A stretch of DNA of 61,592 nt from Candidatus Woesearchaeota archaeon. GTDB taxonomy: Archaea; Nanobdellota; Nanobdellia; Woesearchaeales; WJIZ01. The notes beneath the pieces are model-generated. The model searched no databases. It worked only from the letters and a program-made list of their open reading frames with translations, and was not told the DNA's origin. Both the position numbers and the translations under genes were made by a program. The stretch lies in assembly GCA_014729995.1 (NCBI GenBank), contig WJIZ01000042.1, positions 1 through 61,592 on the forward strand, in the 5' to 3' direction. Shown here in pieces: positions 43,916 to 52,798 of this stretch. How positions within the stretch are numbered: the first letter of the stretch is position 1; each line of letters starts with the position of its first letter.

Positions 43916-44200
43916 CTATTCGTCAACCGTAAACAGGCTGCTGTCATTAACATCAAATATGCCCAGCCTTGCTCCTGCATCAAGCCAGCCGTGCGCATAG
44001 TTCAGGCAGGCGAAAGCATTGACATAATCGCCTTTAGAAAAAAAATGCCTGGCATCAGAAAGGTAACGCCCTATCATGTCCAGAAAATCATCCCTCTGCC
44101 TTGTCATGCCGGTCTTATTCCCGGAGCCCTTTGCCTTATTATAGGCAGCGGACGTAACCGAAAAATACCTATCTAGTTTTTCCCTGCTCAGACTCTTCAT
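43916..44200 (-). CDS. DUF357 protein
   Basis: The 94-residue helical protein matches DUF357, with YLSDARHFFSKGDYVNAFACL then NYAHGWLDAGARLGIFDV as the family core. The family is archaeal, often next to RNA polymerase or exosome genes, and uncharacterised. Its start overlaps the end of rpoK by 32 bp, which indicates co-transcription at the end of the exosome operon. Confidence 0.85.
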   Translation of the reverse strand: MKSLSREKLDRYFSVTSAAYNKAKGSGNKTGMTRQRDDFLDMIGRYLSDARHFFSKGDYVNAFACLNYAHGWLDAGARLGIFDVNDSSLFTVDE

Positions 44201-44408
44201 CTTTCCTGCTCATGGACTTGGGCATAGGCCTCTTTATAGCTATAGGGATGACTCCTTCTTCATATTCTCTCTTTGCTATCTCCACAGGATTGTACCTCAT
44301 CTCCTCTAAATCCTGCTCTTTAAGCTTAATCAGGAAAGGAGCTCCCATGCTTATCTGCAGGGCTCTCGAGCCTATGATTCTTGCCTGCTCATATTTTGTA
44401 TCAGCCAT
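44169..44408 (-). CDS. rpoK: RNA polymerase subunit K
   Basis: The 79-residue protein is the archaeal homologue of Rpb6/omega: KYEQARIIGSRALQISMGAP and PVEIAKREYEEGVIPIAIKRP are the conserved core. It stabilises the largest polymerase subunit. The C-terminal 15 residues (SMSRKDEESEQ) are an extra charged tail. It follows rrp42 by 4 bp. Confidence 0.95.
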   Translation of the reverse strand: MADTKYEQARIIGSRALQISMGAPFLIKLKEQDLEEMRYNPVEIAKREYEEGVIPIAIKRPMPKSMSRKDEESEQGKTR

Positions 44409-44412
44409 TTTT

Positions 44413-45192
44413 TCACCCTAAAGCCTGCCTTAGCAGCTTGGACTTCTCTATGCCTATGTCAATCATCCTGCTTACGTCGTCCTCTGATATAGTATATTCC
44501 CCGCCTTTCTGCAATGCGCATATTGTCCCGTCTTTCGTGGTCGTGACCGTAAGCCTAGAATCAATGACTTTCTCCTCGGAGAGCGTCGGATCGACAATGA
44601 AGTGCTTCCCCACTTTAGATACTGTTACTGCGATTGGCTCCTTGTTCAGCTCCAGCCCATTGTCTGTCTTTTTCTTGTAGTCTATTTTCTCCCCGTCATA
44701 TTCCGGAAATCTCATATCCTGGAGAGCAGCCAGCACGGCAAGCGCAGAAGCATCGATAAGGTTGCCATCATCATTAAGCACGACAATATCTATGAGCAGG
44801 ATCCATGCCTTTTCAGCCTGCTTTATGCACAGCTTCTTGAAATCAACAGCCTTGCTTTCCCTTATCCCACGGTCAACCACCCTTGCCAGCTCTATGGCCT
44901 GTATCGTAGGCGGGCCCGACTCAAATTCGGGATTGGAAAGGGGTATAAGCTCTGCTCCCACCATAATTGTGCCTTCATCCGGCCTGTCAGGATAGGGCTC
45001 GCTAATCTCGACTTTAACTCCTGCAAGCACTTCAGTATCGCCTATGCTTACTTTGGAGCTGCCCTCTGCAGTATTTGATATCCCTTTTTCTACTTTCACC
45101 GGCTTTCTTATCTCCAGTATGTTTGCTCTGCCGTCGAGCCTTCTTCCTGCATCAAGAATCTTCAATAAGTGTGACTTAATCCCCTTATGCAT
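44413..45192 (-). CDS. rrp42: Exosome subunit Rrp42
   Basis: The 259-residue RNase PH-fold protein forms the hexameric ring with Rrp41. RRLDGRANILEIRKP, GSSKVSIGDTEVLAGVK and VVLNDDGNLIDASALA match archaeal Rrp42, which lacks catalytic residues itself but completes the active site. The start at 45192 follows GAGGGTGG; the GTG three codons upstream is less likely. It overlaps rrp41 by 8 bp. Confidence 0.95.
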   Translation of the reverse strand: MHKGIKSHLLKILDAGRRLDGRANILEIRKPVKVEKGISNTAEGSSKVSIGDTEVLAGVKVEISEPYPDRPDEGTIMVGAELIPLSNPEFESGPPTIQAIELARVVDRGIRESKAVDFKKLCIKQAEKAWILLIDIVVLNDDGNLIDASALAVLAALQDMRFPEYDGEKIDYKKKTDNGLELNKEPIAVTVSKVGKHFIVDPTLSEEKVIDSRLTVTTTKDGTICALQKGGEYTISEDDVSRMIDIGIEKSKLLRQALG

Positions 45193-45898
45193 TTTGACCA
45201 CCCTCGTATTTGGCTTTCAGGGCCTTTCTCTGCACTTCATGGATTTGCTCCATGGATTTCTTTCCCATCTCAACGACCTTAAGGAGCATATCCTTGCTTA
45301 TCTCGCCGTCCATCTGCAGGAGGGAAATTTCTTTTGTGCGGTTTGTCATAGCCAAAGGTATGTCTGCCACAGGCCCGTCTTCATAAGCCTCTTCGAAATA
45401 ATCAAGGTCTACAAGGAGCATATCCCCGACCCTTCCGACAGAAACCGCGCTTACAAGGTCTTTCATCAGTATCCCTGCATCAGCCAAAGCCATGGATGCC
45501 GCGCATATGCCTGCGCATCTTGAGCCTGCTTCTGTCTGCGGCAGCTCGATGAAAACATCCACAACTGAATTGGGAAACTCATCAAGGCTTATCACAGGCT
45601 GCAAGGCCTTGTCTGTTACCATTGATATTTCTTTTGCCCTCCTGTTCTGGCCGGGCCTTACCCTGTTGCCCGATCCTGAAAAAGGCATCATGTTGTAATT
45701 GCACCTTAGCAGGCCTTTGCTTGGGTCCTGCAAGAATTTAGGGTATAGATTTCTCGGGCCGTACACAGCAGCATATCCCCATGTATTGCCTATCTTAAAA
45801 TAAGCAGAGCCTTCAGCATTCTTTATCACTCCTACCTTTGCTTCCATATGCCTGAGCTCTTCAGGCTTTCTCCCGTCATGCCTCTCATCATAGCTCAT
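45185..45898 (-). CDS. rrp41: Exosome catalytic subunit Rrp41
   Basis: The 237-residue subunit degrades RNA 3' to 5' using phosphate. It contains DGRKPEELR, LRCNYNMMPFSGSGNR for RNA/phosphate binding, and the catalytic Asp in EDGPVADIPLAM. It overlaps rrp4 by 4 bp and rrp42 by 8 bp, so stoichiometric translation of the ring is likely. Confidence 0.96.
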   Translation of the reverse strand: MSYDERHDGRKPEELRHMEAKVGVIKNAEGSAYFKIGNTWGYAAVYGPRNLYPKFLQDPSKGLLRCNYNMMPFSGSGNRVRPGQNRRAKEISMVTDKALQPVISLDEFPNSVVDVFIELPQTEAGSRCAGICAASMALADAGILMKDLVSAVSVGRVGDMLLVDLDYFEEAYEDGPVADIPLAMTNRTKEISLLQMDGEISKDMLLKVVEMGKKSMEQIHEVQRKALKAKYEGGQNA

Positions 45899-46611
45899 TT
45901 TCTCTCACCCTGAATTTCTATCTTATTGCCTGTCTTCTCTTCGAGGAATGCCTTTATCCTGTTGGTCAGGCCGGAGATATGCGATTCCCTCTCAATCTTT
46001 TTTATAGCATCCATCGCGATAAACTCGCTTTCAACATCCCCCTGCAGCCAAACCAATCCGTTCTGGCCGACTGTTATCCTGCATCCTGTGGCATTCTTTA
46101 TCATGGTTACCATGCTGCCTCTCTTGCCTATTATCCTGGGCACTTTATTGGTGTTAACCTTGAATATCCTGCCCTCGTTAAGCTTCTTCAGGCCCCTTTC
46201 TCTCATAGTAACATCTATTAAGTTCTGGCTTGTCACATTTGTTATCTTGCATACGATATAGTCGTCCAGGTTATAATACTTCGTAAGGTCTTCTCCCTTG
46301 GGAATGTAATCGCTGGTGGCATCTTTTACAGACAGCATGGCAGTATATGCACAATTTATGTCAAGCCTCCACGACCCCATGGTTATATCGATAACCTTCC
46401 CTATTATTGTGTCGCCTGGCTTTGGTATGTAAACCCCTGACAGGGGAATGACTTTTATTGTCCTGCCGTCTATATACAAAACGCCCAGCCTGGAGGAATA
46501 AATATTGTCCTCATCCCTGTAAGAGCCGCTGCCGGGCAGGTTATCCATGCCCTTAGCCAGCAATTCTCCCGGTACAACTATCGATTTTGCTTCCGCTAAA
46601 ATGTCTCCCAT
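45895..46611 (-). CDS. rrp4: Exosome RNA-binding cap subunit Rrp4
   Basis: The 238-residue protein has an N-terminal domain (VVPGELLAKG), an S1 domain (GDTIIGKVIDITMGSWRLDI) and a KH domain (VPRIIGKRGSMVTMIKNATG), the standard Rrp4 order. It forms the cap that feeds RNA into the Rrp41/Rrp42 ring. It lies 9 bp after psmA. Confidence 0.96.
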   Translation of the reverse strand: MGDILAEAKSIVVPGELLAKGMDNLPGSGSYRDEDNIYSSRLGVLYIDGRTIKVIPLSGVYIPKPGDTIIGKVIDITMGSWRLDINCAYTAMLSVKDATSDYIPKGEDLTKYYNLDDYIVCKITNVTSQNLIDVTMRERGLKKLNEGRIFKVNTNKVPRIIGKRGSMVTMIKNATGCRITVGQNGLVWLQGDVESEFIAMDAIKKIERESHISGLTNRIKAFLEEKTGNKIEIQGERK

Positions 46612-46620
46612 TTAATTCAC

Positions 46621-47349
46621 CTATTTCTTCTTCTTTTTCAGCGCAGCTTCCAGCTCTTCCTTGGAATATTTCTTAAACTGCTTATCCTTGATTGTGATGA
46701 ATGCTGCGTCTATACTTTCTATATTAAAATTCTCACCAAGCACTTTTCTGAGCGCCCTTATTGCGAGGGAAAGCCCTTCATTTACACTGATATCTTCCTT
46801 GTATTCCTTTTTAAGGATTTCCTCAACCTCTACCTCCCCTTCGCCTATTACCGAAGCCCTGTATTCGAAATAAATGCCTGTCGGGTCAGTTTCAAATAAT
46901 TTTGCCGTAGAGTCATCTATGCCACCCACAAGTATAGACACGCCGAAAGGCCTCAAGCCGCCGCTCTGCGTGCATATCTGCTTCAGGTTGCACATGTCCT
47001 TCACGACGCTTAATGTGTCTATTTCCGAGCCGTAAGTGACCTGATGTTGCTGCGCTTTCATCTGCGCCCTCTCTATAAGCACTCTTGCATCTGAAAGTAT
47101 TCCTGAAGCTGTAGCCATTATATGGTCGTCGACCTTCCATATCTTCTCAAGGGATTCAGATACAATAAGATTATCAACAACCCTCTTATCAGTAACAAAC
47201 AAGATCCCGTCCTTGCAGGTTAGTCCTATAGCAGTGCTTCCCTGCCTGACTGTTTTCTTGGCATATTCAACCTGCAATAGCCTTCCATCTGGAGAAAACA
47301 TCGTTATTGCCCTGTCATAACCCATCATTTGATGCTGCATTGGCTGCAT
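46621..47349 (-). CDS. psmA: Proteasome alpha subunit
   Basis: The 242-residue protein starts MQPMQHQMMGYDRAITMFSPDGR, cited here as the GYDRAIT-FSPDGRL-QVEYA gate signature. The C-terminus is a Lys-rich KKKK tail. Alpha rings gate the 20S core. GAGGTG six bases before the ATG at 47349 sets the start. The beta subunit is 2.7 kb away on the other strand rather than adjacent. Confidence 0.96.
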   Translation of the reverse strand: MQPMQHQMMGYDRAITMFSPDGRLLQVEYAKKTVRQGSTAIGLTCKDGILFVTDKRVVDNLIVSESLEKIWKVDDHIMATASGILSDARVLIERAQMKAQQHQVTYGSEIDTLSVVKDMCNLKQICTQSGGLRPFGVSILVGGIDDSTAKLFETDPTGIYFEYRASVIGEGEVEVEEILKKEYKEDISVNEGLSLAIRALRKVLGENFNIESIDAAFITIKDKQFKKYSKEELEAALKKKKK

Positions 47350-47368
47350 TGTTAACACCTCATAGTTT

Positions 47369-47725
47369 TTATTTTGTCAAAAACTTATTCTTTGCTTTCT
47401 TTAATATTCCGCTTTTTCCTATAGTATGGTAAGCTGCTCTCCTGCCCTTAATATTGGTTATCATGACAAGGGAAGCGACAACAGGCTCTACTGCCTTATT
47501 CGCGACCCTTATTATTCCCCTGTTTTTTTCTGGCATGTAAGCATTGCTTATAAATTTTATTTTTGCCTTTGCCAGACCGAATTCTCCTATGTATTTCCTG
47601 CATGCGTCTGTTATTGCATAGCTAACATCATGTGCATTGAACTTGTGCTCTGAAACAAATTCAAACACAATATACCTCTTCTTTTCCCTTAAACTCGGCC
47701 TTAAGGGCTTGGTTTTAGCTCGCAT
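47369..47725 (-). CDS. rnp2: RNase P protein component Pop5
   Basis: The 118-residue protein fits the Rpp14/Pop5 family, with RPSLREKKRYIVFEF at the start and AKIKFISNAYMPEKNRGIIRV plus VASLVMITNIKG, all matching the RNA-binding alpha-beta core. It helps RNase P mature tRNA 5' ends. The ATG at 47725 gives the normal length. A GTG nine codons earlier and an out-of-frame 13-codon frame (47756-47715) that overlaps the start are also present. Confidence 0.88.
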   Translation of the reverse strand: MRAKTKPLRPSLREKKRYIVFEFVSEHKFNAHDVSYAITDACRKYIGEFGLAKAKIKFISNAYMPEKNRGIIRVANKAVEPVVASLVMITNIKGRRAAYHTIGKSGILKKAKNKFLTK

Positions 47726-47876
47726 CGTTAAAACACTGAGAAAAGAGCTCACTCATTTCTCTCTCTGGCAAAAAAGAATACTTTATGATATATAAAGCTT
47801 ACGATGGCGTGATGTAAAGCCTGTAAAGATAGCTGAATGAAACAAAGAATACTTCATTATTAGAAAAAGCAAGGAA

Positions 47877-49436
47877 TCACCCGCATTTTGTAGCTGTTTC
47901 ATATAACCTGGAGCTTTCCTTCCTGCCTTTCCTGAAATTATCAAGCGCAACTCCCATAAGCTTTTTGCCTAAGGGGGTAGGGTAATACCTATTAAGGCAT
48001 GCCATGCAGAGGTCTTTCCTGGGAAGGCCTATGCTTCGCACCAGGCCGGGTATTGACTGGTAAATGACAGAATCAGCTCCCAGATGCTTTGCCATCTTTT
48101 CAGCAGATTTCTGAGGCATCTCGTCATAGGGCTCTTTCATGAATTTGGGCGCGATCAGCTCTGTGACAGTGCTCATGTCTATGCCATAGAAGCAAGGCCC
48201 CATTATGGGCGGGCAGCTCACTCTTACATGGACTTCCTTAGCGCCGCCGTCTTCTTTCAGGCTCTGCACCAGCTGCTCTGTCGTAGCTCCCCTCACGATG
48301 CTGTCATCAACCAACAGAACTTTTTTTCCCTTGAGCACTTCCCTCACCATAGTGTACTTATTCTGCACTTTATCTTTCCTGCTGCTTCCCTCGATAAAAG
48401 TCCTTCCCACAAACCTGTTTCTTATCAGGCCTTCCCTTGTCGGCACGCCCAGCTCATAGGCAAAAGAGTCTCCTGCAGCTTTCGCGCTGTCAGGAACAGG
48501 AACTGCAATATGGTCTTTGGTAATCTTCTCTGTCTCTAATTTTGCAAGCTCCCTCCCTAAATTCGTACGTGCAATATAAACTGACTTGCCGTCAAGAACT
48601 GAGCTGACATTAGAAAAATATACCCACTCAAACATGCAATGCGCTTTCCTGGGGCATTTTGCACATCTTTTAATGCTTATATTGTCATCTTCTACAGATA
48701 TCATCTTTCCAGGCTCTAAAGACTTGAAATTTTCATAGCCGCAGTTAACCAGGGCATTGCTTTCAGACGCAACTAAGAGGCTGCCGTCCTTGACAGCATA
48801 ACTTAACGGCCTGAACCCAAGAGGATCCCTCAGAGCAGCTAAGCTGCCTCTTGCATTAAGGAATGCTATATTATAAGCACCTTCAAATTTCTTGGTTAAA
48901 TTGCTGAATACATTTTTAAGGTCAGGCCTCCTGCTGCCGGCCAGCTCACGTGCAATATAATGCATGAGTATCTCTGTATCGTTCTCCAGTATGAAATGAT
49001 ACTCTGCTTTCTTTTCGAGAGTTTCCTTCAGCTTTGTATAATTGACAAGATTTCCGTTAAAGCAGAAAGAAAACCATTTCCAGAGCCTGCCGTGATGCCT
49101 TTCGAATGGCTGTGCATATATCCTTTCGTCCTTGCCGAAGGTGGCATACCTCACGTGGCCTATTCCTTTCTTGCCTGCGTATTTCCTGAATAACTGGATG
49201 CTTTTGTCTTTCCTGCTTGTCCTGAATACCTCATTGACTGTGCCTATGTTCTTATATGTGTCAAGCATCTGCCTCCTGCCCTTATTGAATGTGGAGATTC
49301 CCGCACTGAGCTGCCCCCTGTTCTGCAGGTTCAGGAGCAATTTGTATAGGTAGAACAAAGCCTTGTTTTCAGCCTTGCTGCCATCTTTAAGATAGACAGC
49401 AGCAACACCGCACTCATCATGCACTTCCTGTGGCAT
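47877..49436 (-). CDS. purF: Amidophosphoribosyltransferase PurF
   Basis: The 519-residue enzyme makes phosphoribosylamine from PRPP and glutamine. After a propeptide of eight residues the nucleophile is C9 (HDECGVAAVY). The glutaminase part has GIGHVRYATFG and CFNGNLVNY, and the PRPP site is VLLVDDSIVRGATT. Four cysteines (CAKCPRKAHC and a C-terminal CMACLNRYY) fit the Fe-S type. It is monocistronic here and widely separated from purD. Confidence 0.95.
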   Translation of the reverse strand: MPQEVHDECGVAAVYLKDGSKAENKALFYLYKLLLNLQNRGQLSAGISTFNKGRRQMLDTYKNIGTVNEVFRTSRKDKSIQLFRKYAGKKGIGHVRYATFGKDERIYAQPFERHHGRLWKWFSFCFNGNLVNYTKLKETLEKKAEYHFILENDTEILMHYIARELAGSRRPDLKNVFSNLTKKFEGAYNIAFLNARGSLAALRDPLGFRPLSYAVKDGSLLVASESNALVNCGYENFKSLEPGKMISVEDDNISIKRCAKCPRKAHCMFEWVYFSNVSSVLDGKSVYIARTNLGRELAKLETEKITKDHIAVPVPDSAKAAGDSFAYELGVPTREGLIRNRFVGRTFIEGSSRKDKVQNKYTMVREVLKGKKVLLVDDSIVRGATTEQLVQSLKEDGGAKEVHVRVSCPPIMGPCFYGIDMSTVTELIAPKFMKEPYDEMPQKSAEKMAKHLGADSVIYQSIPGLVRSIGLPRKDLCMACLNRYYPTPLGKKLMGVALDNFRKGRKESSRLYETATKCG

Positions 49437-49471
49437 CTGATTGGATTTAATGATGATGGTTTTTTAAATCT

Positions 49472-49624
49472 TTGCATAAAATTTCCAGGCGGTTTTTATA
49501 TGAAAATATTTATTATAAACAAGCATGGAATTTATATAGAAAAAATCCTGATACAAACCCTATTTATATGATAATGATACAGATTTTCCTGCCGAAAATT
49601 AGAAAAGATACAAGAAGAAGTTGA
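49472..49624 (+). other. Short open frame, possible gene remnant
   Basis: A 50-codon frame from a TTG reads coherently (FLYENIYYKQAWNLYRKNPD and further). It has a TTTTTTAAATC element just upstream. It could be a small gene or the end of a lost one. The remaining interval between purF and the tRNA locus holds the purF promoter and otherwise nothing clear. Confidence 0.25.
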
Positions 49625-49724
49625 TTGAGGATATCAATTATAAGGTTTTATCCCTGATTTGCCATATCTTAATTGATAAAAAAAACACTAACTTTAAAAA
49701 AGTATCAGATTCCCTTTACTTAAC

Positions 49725-49782
49725 GCCGTGGTAGCACAATCCGGTACTGCGATGGCCTTGAGAGCCATTTTCCTTCGGGATA
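49725..49782 (+). pseudogene. Partial tRNA-Ser copy lacking its 3' third
   Basis: The sequence has acceptor strand GCCGTGG, a D arm, the anticodon arm with TGA, and the variable arm, but stops just before the T arm. Bases 49734-49782 are identical to 49815-49863 of the intact tRNA-Ser next to it (49 bp). A CTTTAAAAA promoter-like element about 28 nt upstream would drive both. Complementary 3' acceptor bases CCACGGC plus G occur at 49985-49992. Confidence 0.75.
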
Positions 49783-49916
49783 CAATGAGAAAAAAAGCCT
49801 GTTATGCCAGCGTGGCACAATCCGGTACTGCGATGGCCTTGAGAGCCATTTTCCTTCGGGATATCCCGGTTCAAATCCGGGCGCTGGCGTGGCAATGGGC
49901 TTTTTTTCTCATTGTA
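49781..49916. repeat. 19-bp perfect inverted repeat around tRNA-Ser
   Basis: 49781-49799 (TACAATGAGAAAAAAAGCC) is the exact reverse complement of 49898-49916. The arms enclose the intact tRNA. The right arm contains the T-run that can end tRNA transcription. The left arm begins at the point where the partial tRNA copy breaks off. Confidence 0.85.
49806..49889 (+). tRNA. tRNA-Ser (TGA)
   Basis: The acceptor GCCAGCG pairs with CGCTGGC, with discriminator G. The D stem is GCA/TGC, and the anticodon stem ATGGC/GCCAT holds the loop CTTGAGA with anticodon TGA. The long variable arm TCC-TTCG-GGA and the T arm CCCGG-TTCAAAT-CCGGG complete a serine tRNA. No intron. No TATA box stands directly upstream, so it may be transcribed from the promoter in front of the partial copy. 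Confidence 0.93.
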
Positions 49917-50080
49917 CAATTGACATTCGCCTGATTAGTATCCGTGTTCAGGCAGGAAGCATTGCTTTAAGATAAAAGCCGGGCGCCACGGCGTATTTAA
50001 AAGCTAACCAAAACATTTATATATTACTTAGCCATTAACAGTAATACCAATTCTTGAAATGAAGAATTCTTAGGAGGATT

Positions 50081-50731
50081 ATGATAAGAATGGTAGATGA
50101 TAAAAATTTTATGAAAACCGGTACAACAACCATTGCTGTAAAATGCAAAGACGGTGTTGTGCTAGCAGCAGACAAGAGAGTAACATCCGGCTACCTGGTA
50201 GCTAATAAAAAGTTCAACAAAATCATAAACATAAATGACAAGATAGCTGTTACAACAGCCGGGACTGTCTCTGATGTTCAGCTTATGGTAAAGCTGCTTA
50301 AAGCAGAATTAAAGCTGAAAGACATAAGGACGAACAGGGAAAGCTTTGTCAATGAAGCTGTCAATCTCCTGTCGAATCTTGTATACAGCAATATCAGGAA
50401 ATTCAGCATTATACCCGGAATAAGCCATTTCATTGTGGGCGGGACAGACAATAAAGGGCAGCACATATTCGATGTCGGCGCAGACGGCTCTGTTACTGAA
50501 ATAGACGATTATGTTTCTTCCGGCTCAGGAAGCGTCATGGCGTACGGAGTACTGGAAGCGCTCTACAAGGAAGACCTGGCTGTGCAGGAAGCAGTCTCAA
50601 TAGCGAAGAAAGCCATAAATGCGGCTGTCCAGAGGGATATAGCTTCAGGAAACGGCATAGACATAGTTACTATAACAAACAAAGGAGTAAAAAAGGAGCT
50701 TACCAAACAGGTTTCTTATAAGATTGAATAA
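50081..50731 (+). CDS. psmB: Proteasome beta subunit
   Basis: The 216-residue precursor has a 14-residue propeptide ending in MKTG. The catalytic threonine T15 (TTTIAVKCKDGVVLAADKR, with D31 and K33-type residues) and the GSGSVMAYGVLE region are intact. It forms the proteolytic inner ring. AGGAGG lies close to the first ATG; the Met three codons later is an alternative start. It precedes aCPSF1 by 24 bp. Confidence 0.95.
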   Translation: MIRMVDDKNFMKTGTTTIAVKCKDGVVLAADKRVTSGYLVANKKFNKIININDKIAVTTAGTVSDVQLMVKLLKAELKLKDIRTNRESFVNEAVNLLSNLVYSNIRKFSIIPGISHFIVGGTDNKGQHIFDVGADGSVTEIDDYVSSGSGSVMAYGVLEALYKEDLAVQEAVSIAKKAINAAVQRDIASGNGIDIVTITNKGVKKELTKQVSYKIE

Positions 50732-50755
50732 AATTCTATTTTTATGTGAAAACAG

Positions 50756-52657
50756 ATGGCTGATATAATAAAGGAAATACTTAAGGACCTGCCGAGTGAA
50801 AAAATTTCTGATGCGGGCTACGAAGCCAGCAATATAGTCTTATACACAAAAGACGGTGATTTTTTCCTGAACAACAACGGCATGATAAAGCAGATAGTTG
50901 ATAAGATAAAGAAAAGGGTAGAGCTCAGGCCGGATCCAAGCATCACCATGGACATGGAGAAGGCAGAAAAGGAAATCAAGAAAATACTGACTGATGAAGC
51001 AGGCATTGACCAGGTAATATTCGACCCGCAGAGAAGCATAGTCATAATAGAGGCTGAAAAGCCGGGTCTGGCAATAGGAAAGCAGGGCTCTTTGCTGAGG
51101 GAGATAAGGCAGAAGACTTTGTGGGTGCCGCATATAAGAAGAAAGCCTGCCATAAGGTCAAAGCTTATAGAGAACATACGTGCGGTCCTCTACCAGAATT
51201 CTGATTTCAGGAGAAAATTTCTTGATAAGGTGGGCCACAGGATATATGACGGATGGCTGCGGGAAAAAAAGCATGAATGGATAAGGGTAAGTTTCCTCGG
51301 CGGGGGAAGGCAGGTGGGCAGGAGCTGCATTCTGCTGCAAACTCCAGAAAGCAGAGTTATCCTAGACTGCGGCATTGACCCTGCACAGGGAGAAAGCAAT
51401 TCAGAGTCATATCCTTTCCTAGAAGCTCCTGAATTCAAAATCAATGAAATAGATGCCATAATAGTAAGCCATTCCCATCTTGACCACTGTGGTCTTATCC
51501 CGTATTTAATAAAATTCGGATACAAAGGGCCTATATATTGTACTGCTCCAACAAGGGATGTAATGGCCCTGCTCCAGCTCGATTTTATCAAGATCATGCG
51601 CAACGAGGGCAAAGAGCCTATCTATACATCAGAAGATGTCAAAAACATGGTCAAGCAGACCATCACCCTTGACTACAATGAAGTAAGCGACATCACTCCA
51701 GACGTAAGAATAACGCTATATAATGCAGGCCATATACTGGGCAGCTCCATGGTTCATATCCATATCGGCAACGGCCTTCATAATCTCCTTTACACTTCAG
51801 ACATGAAATTCGGCAGGACAGCATTGCTCGAGCCTGCAGTGACGGAATTCCCCAGGCTTGAAACAATGATACTCGAAGCCACGTACGGCGGGAAAGACAA
51901 CATACTGCCAAGCAGGAAGGAATGCGAGGAATACCTAAAGAACATAATACTCGAGACTGTAAGAAGAAAAGGAAAAGTGCTTATACCTGTACTGGGCTCG
52001 GGAAGGGCACAGGAAGTTGTTATCCTTATCGAAGACATGATACGATCCGGCCGGATAAGCGAAATGCCGGTATTTATCGACGGCATGGTATGGGACATTA
52101 CAGCTATACATACAGCCTATCCGGAATTCCTGAACAGCTCTATAAGAAAGCTCATATTCCACAAGGACCAGAACCCTTTCCTTAGCAGGCATTTTAAGCG
52201 CGTAGGCTCCCAAAAGGAAAGGATGCAGATTATAGAGGAAACAGGGTCGTGCGTAATACTTGCTACCTCAGGCATGCTTGTCGGAGGGCCTTCTGTTGAG
52301 TACCTGAAGCATCTCGCGGACAACCCCAAAAATACTATGGTTTTTGTATCGTACCAGGGCGAAGGCTCGCTTGGAAGGAAAATACAGAGGGGGGAGCGTG
52401 AGATTAACATGGGCAGCGTTGCCAAGCCGGAAATCCTTAACTTAAAGATGGATGTTCGCACAATTGAAGGGTTTACAGGTCATTCCGGAAGAAATCAGCT
52501 GATGAGCTATCTACATAAGTGCAGGCCAAGGCCGAAGAAAGTGCTGATAAACCATGGGGAGTCTTCAAGGTGTTCTGACCTTGCAAGCTCCATCCACAAG
52601 CAGAACAGGGTAGAGACCATGGCTCCAAGGAATTTGGAAACGATAAGGCTTAAGTAA
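50756..52657 (+). CDS. aCPSF1, KH-domain beta-CASP ribonuclease
   Basis: The 633-residue protein has two N-terminal KH-like domains (with GLAIGKQGSLLREI), a metallo-beta-lactamase core with HSHLDH at 239-244, a beta-CASP domain and C-terminal NHGESSRC. This is the archaeal CPSF1/FttA family, which cleaves nascent RNA 3' ends and ends transcription at U-tracts. It fits the T-rich gene ends seen in this window. Confidence 0.96.
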   Translation: MADIIKEILKDLPSEKISDAGYEASNIVLYTKDGDFFLNNNGMIKQIVDKIKKRVELRPDPSITMDMEKAEKEIKKILTDEAGIDQVIFDPQRSIVIIEAEKPGLAIGKQGSLLREIRQKTLWVPHIRRKPAIRSKLIENIRAVLYQNSDFRRKFLDKVGHRIYDGWLREKKHEWIRVSFLGGGRQVGRSCILLQTPESRVILDCGIDPAQGESNSESYPFLEAPEFKINEIDAIIVSHSHLDHCGLIPYLIKFGYKGPIYCTAPTRDVMALLQLDFIKIMRNEGKEPIYTSEDVKNMVKQTITLDYNEVSDITPDVRITLYNAGHILGSSMVHIHIGNGLHNLLYTSDMKFGRTALLEPAVTEFPRLETMILEATYGGKDNILPSRKECEEYLKNIILETVRRKGKVLIPVLGSGRAQEVVILIEDMIRSGRISEMPVFIDGMVWDITAIHTAYPEFLNSSIRKLIFHKDQNPFLSRHFKRVGSQKERMQIIEETGSCVILATSGMLVGGPSVEYLKHLADNPKNTMVFVSYQGEGSLGRKIQRGEREINMGSVAKPEILNLKMDVRTIEGFTGHSGRNQLMSYLHKCRPRPKKVLINHGESSRCSDLASSIHKQNRVETMAPRNLETIRLK

Positions 52658-52798
52658 CCTTAATACAAAATAGCCCACTTAAGTGTAAAATGCACAGATG
52701 CATGCATAAATTTTAGTTTTAGCCTGCCATATAAAAAAACCTATATAGGGGTGATGATTCACATCTATTATGAAAGCATCCATGGGAGAGGCAGGCAG

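Noticed and set aside
49728-49934. Protein frames on both strands with an internal duplication
   Set aside because: They are translations of the tRNA-Ser gene and its partial copy.
49725-49992. Split tRNA encoded as two halves, as in Nanoarchaeum
   Set aside because: The break is between variable arm and T arm, the 3' piece lacks a T arm, and an intact serine tRNA lies between, so a disrupted copy is more likely.
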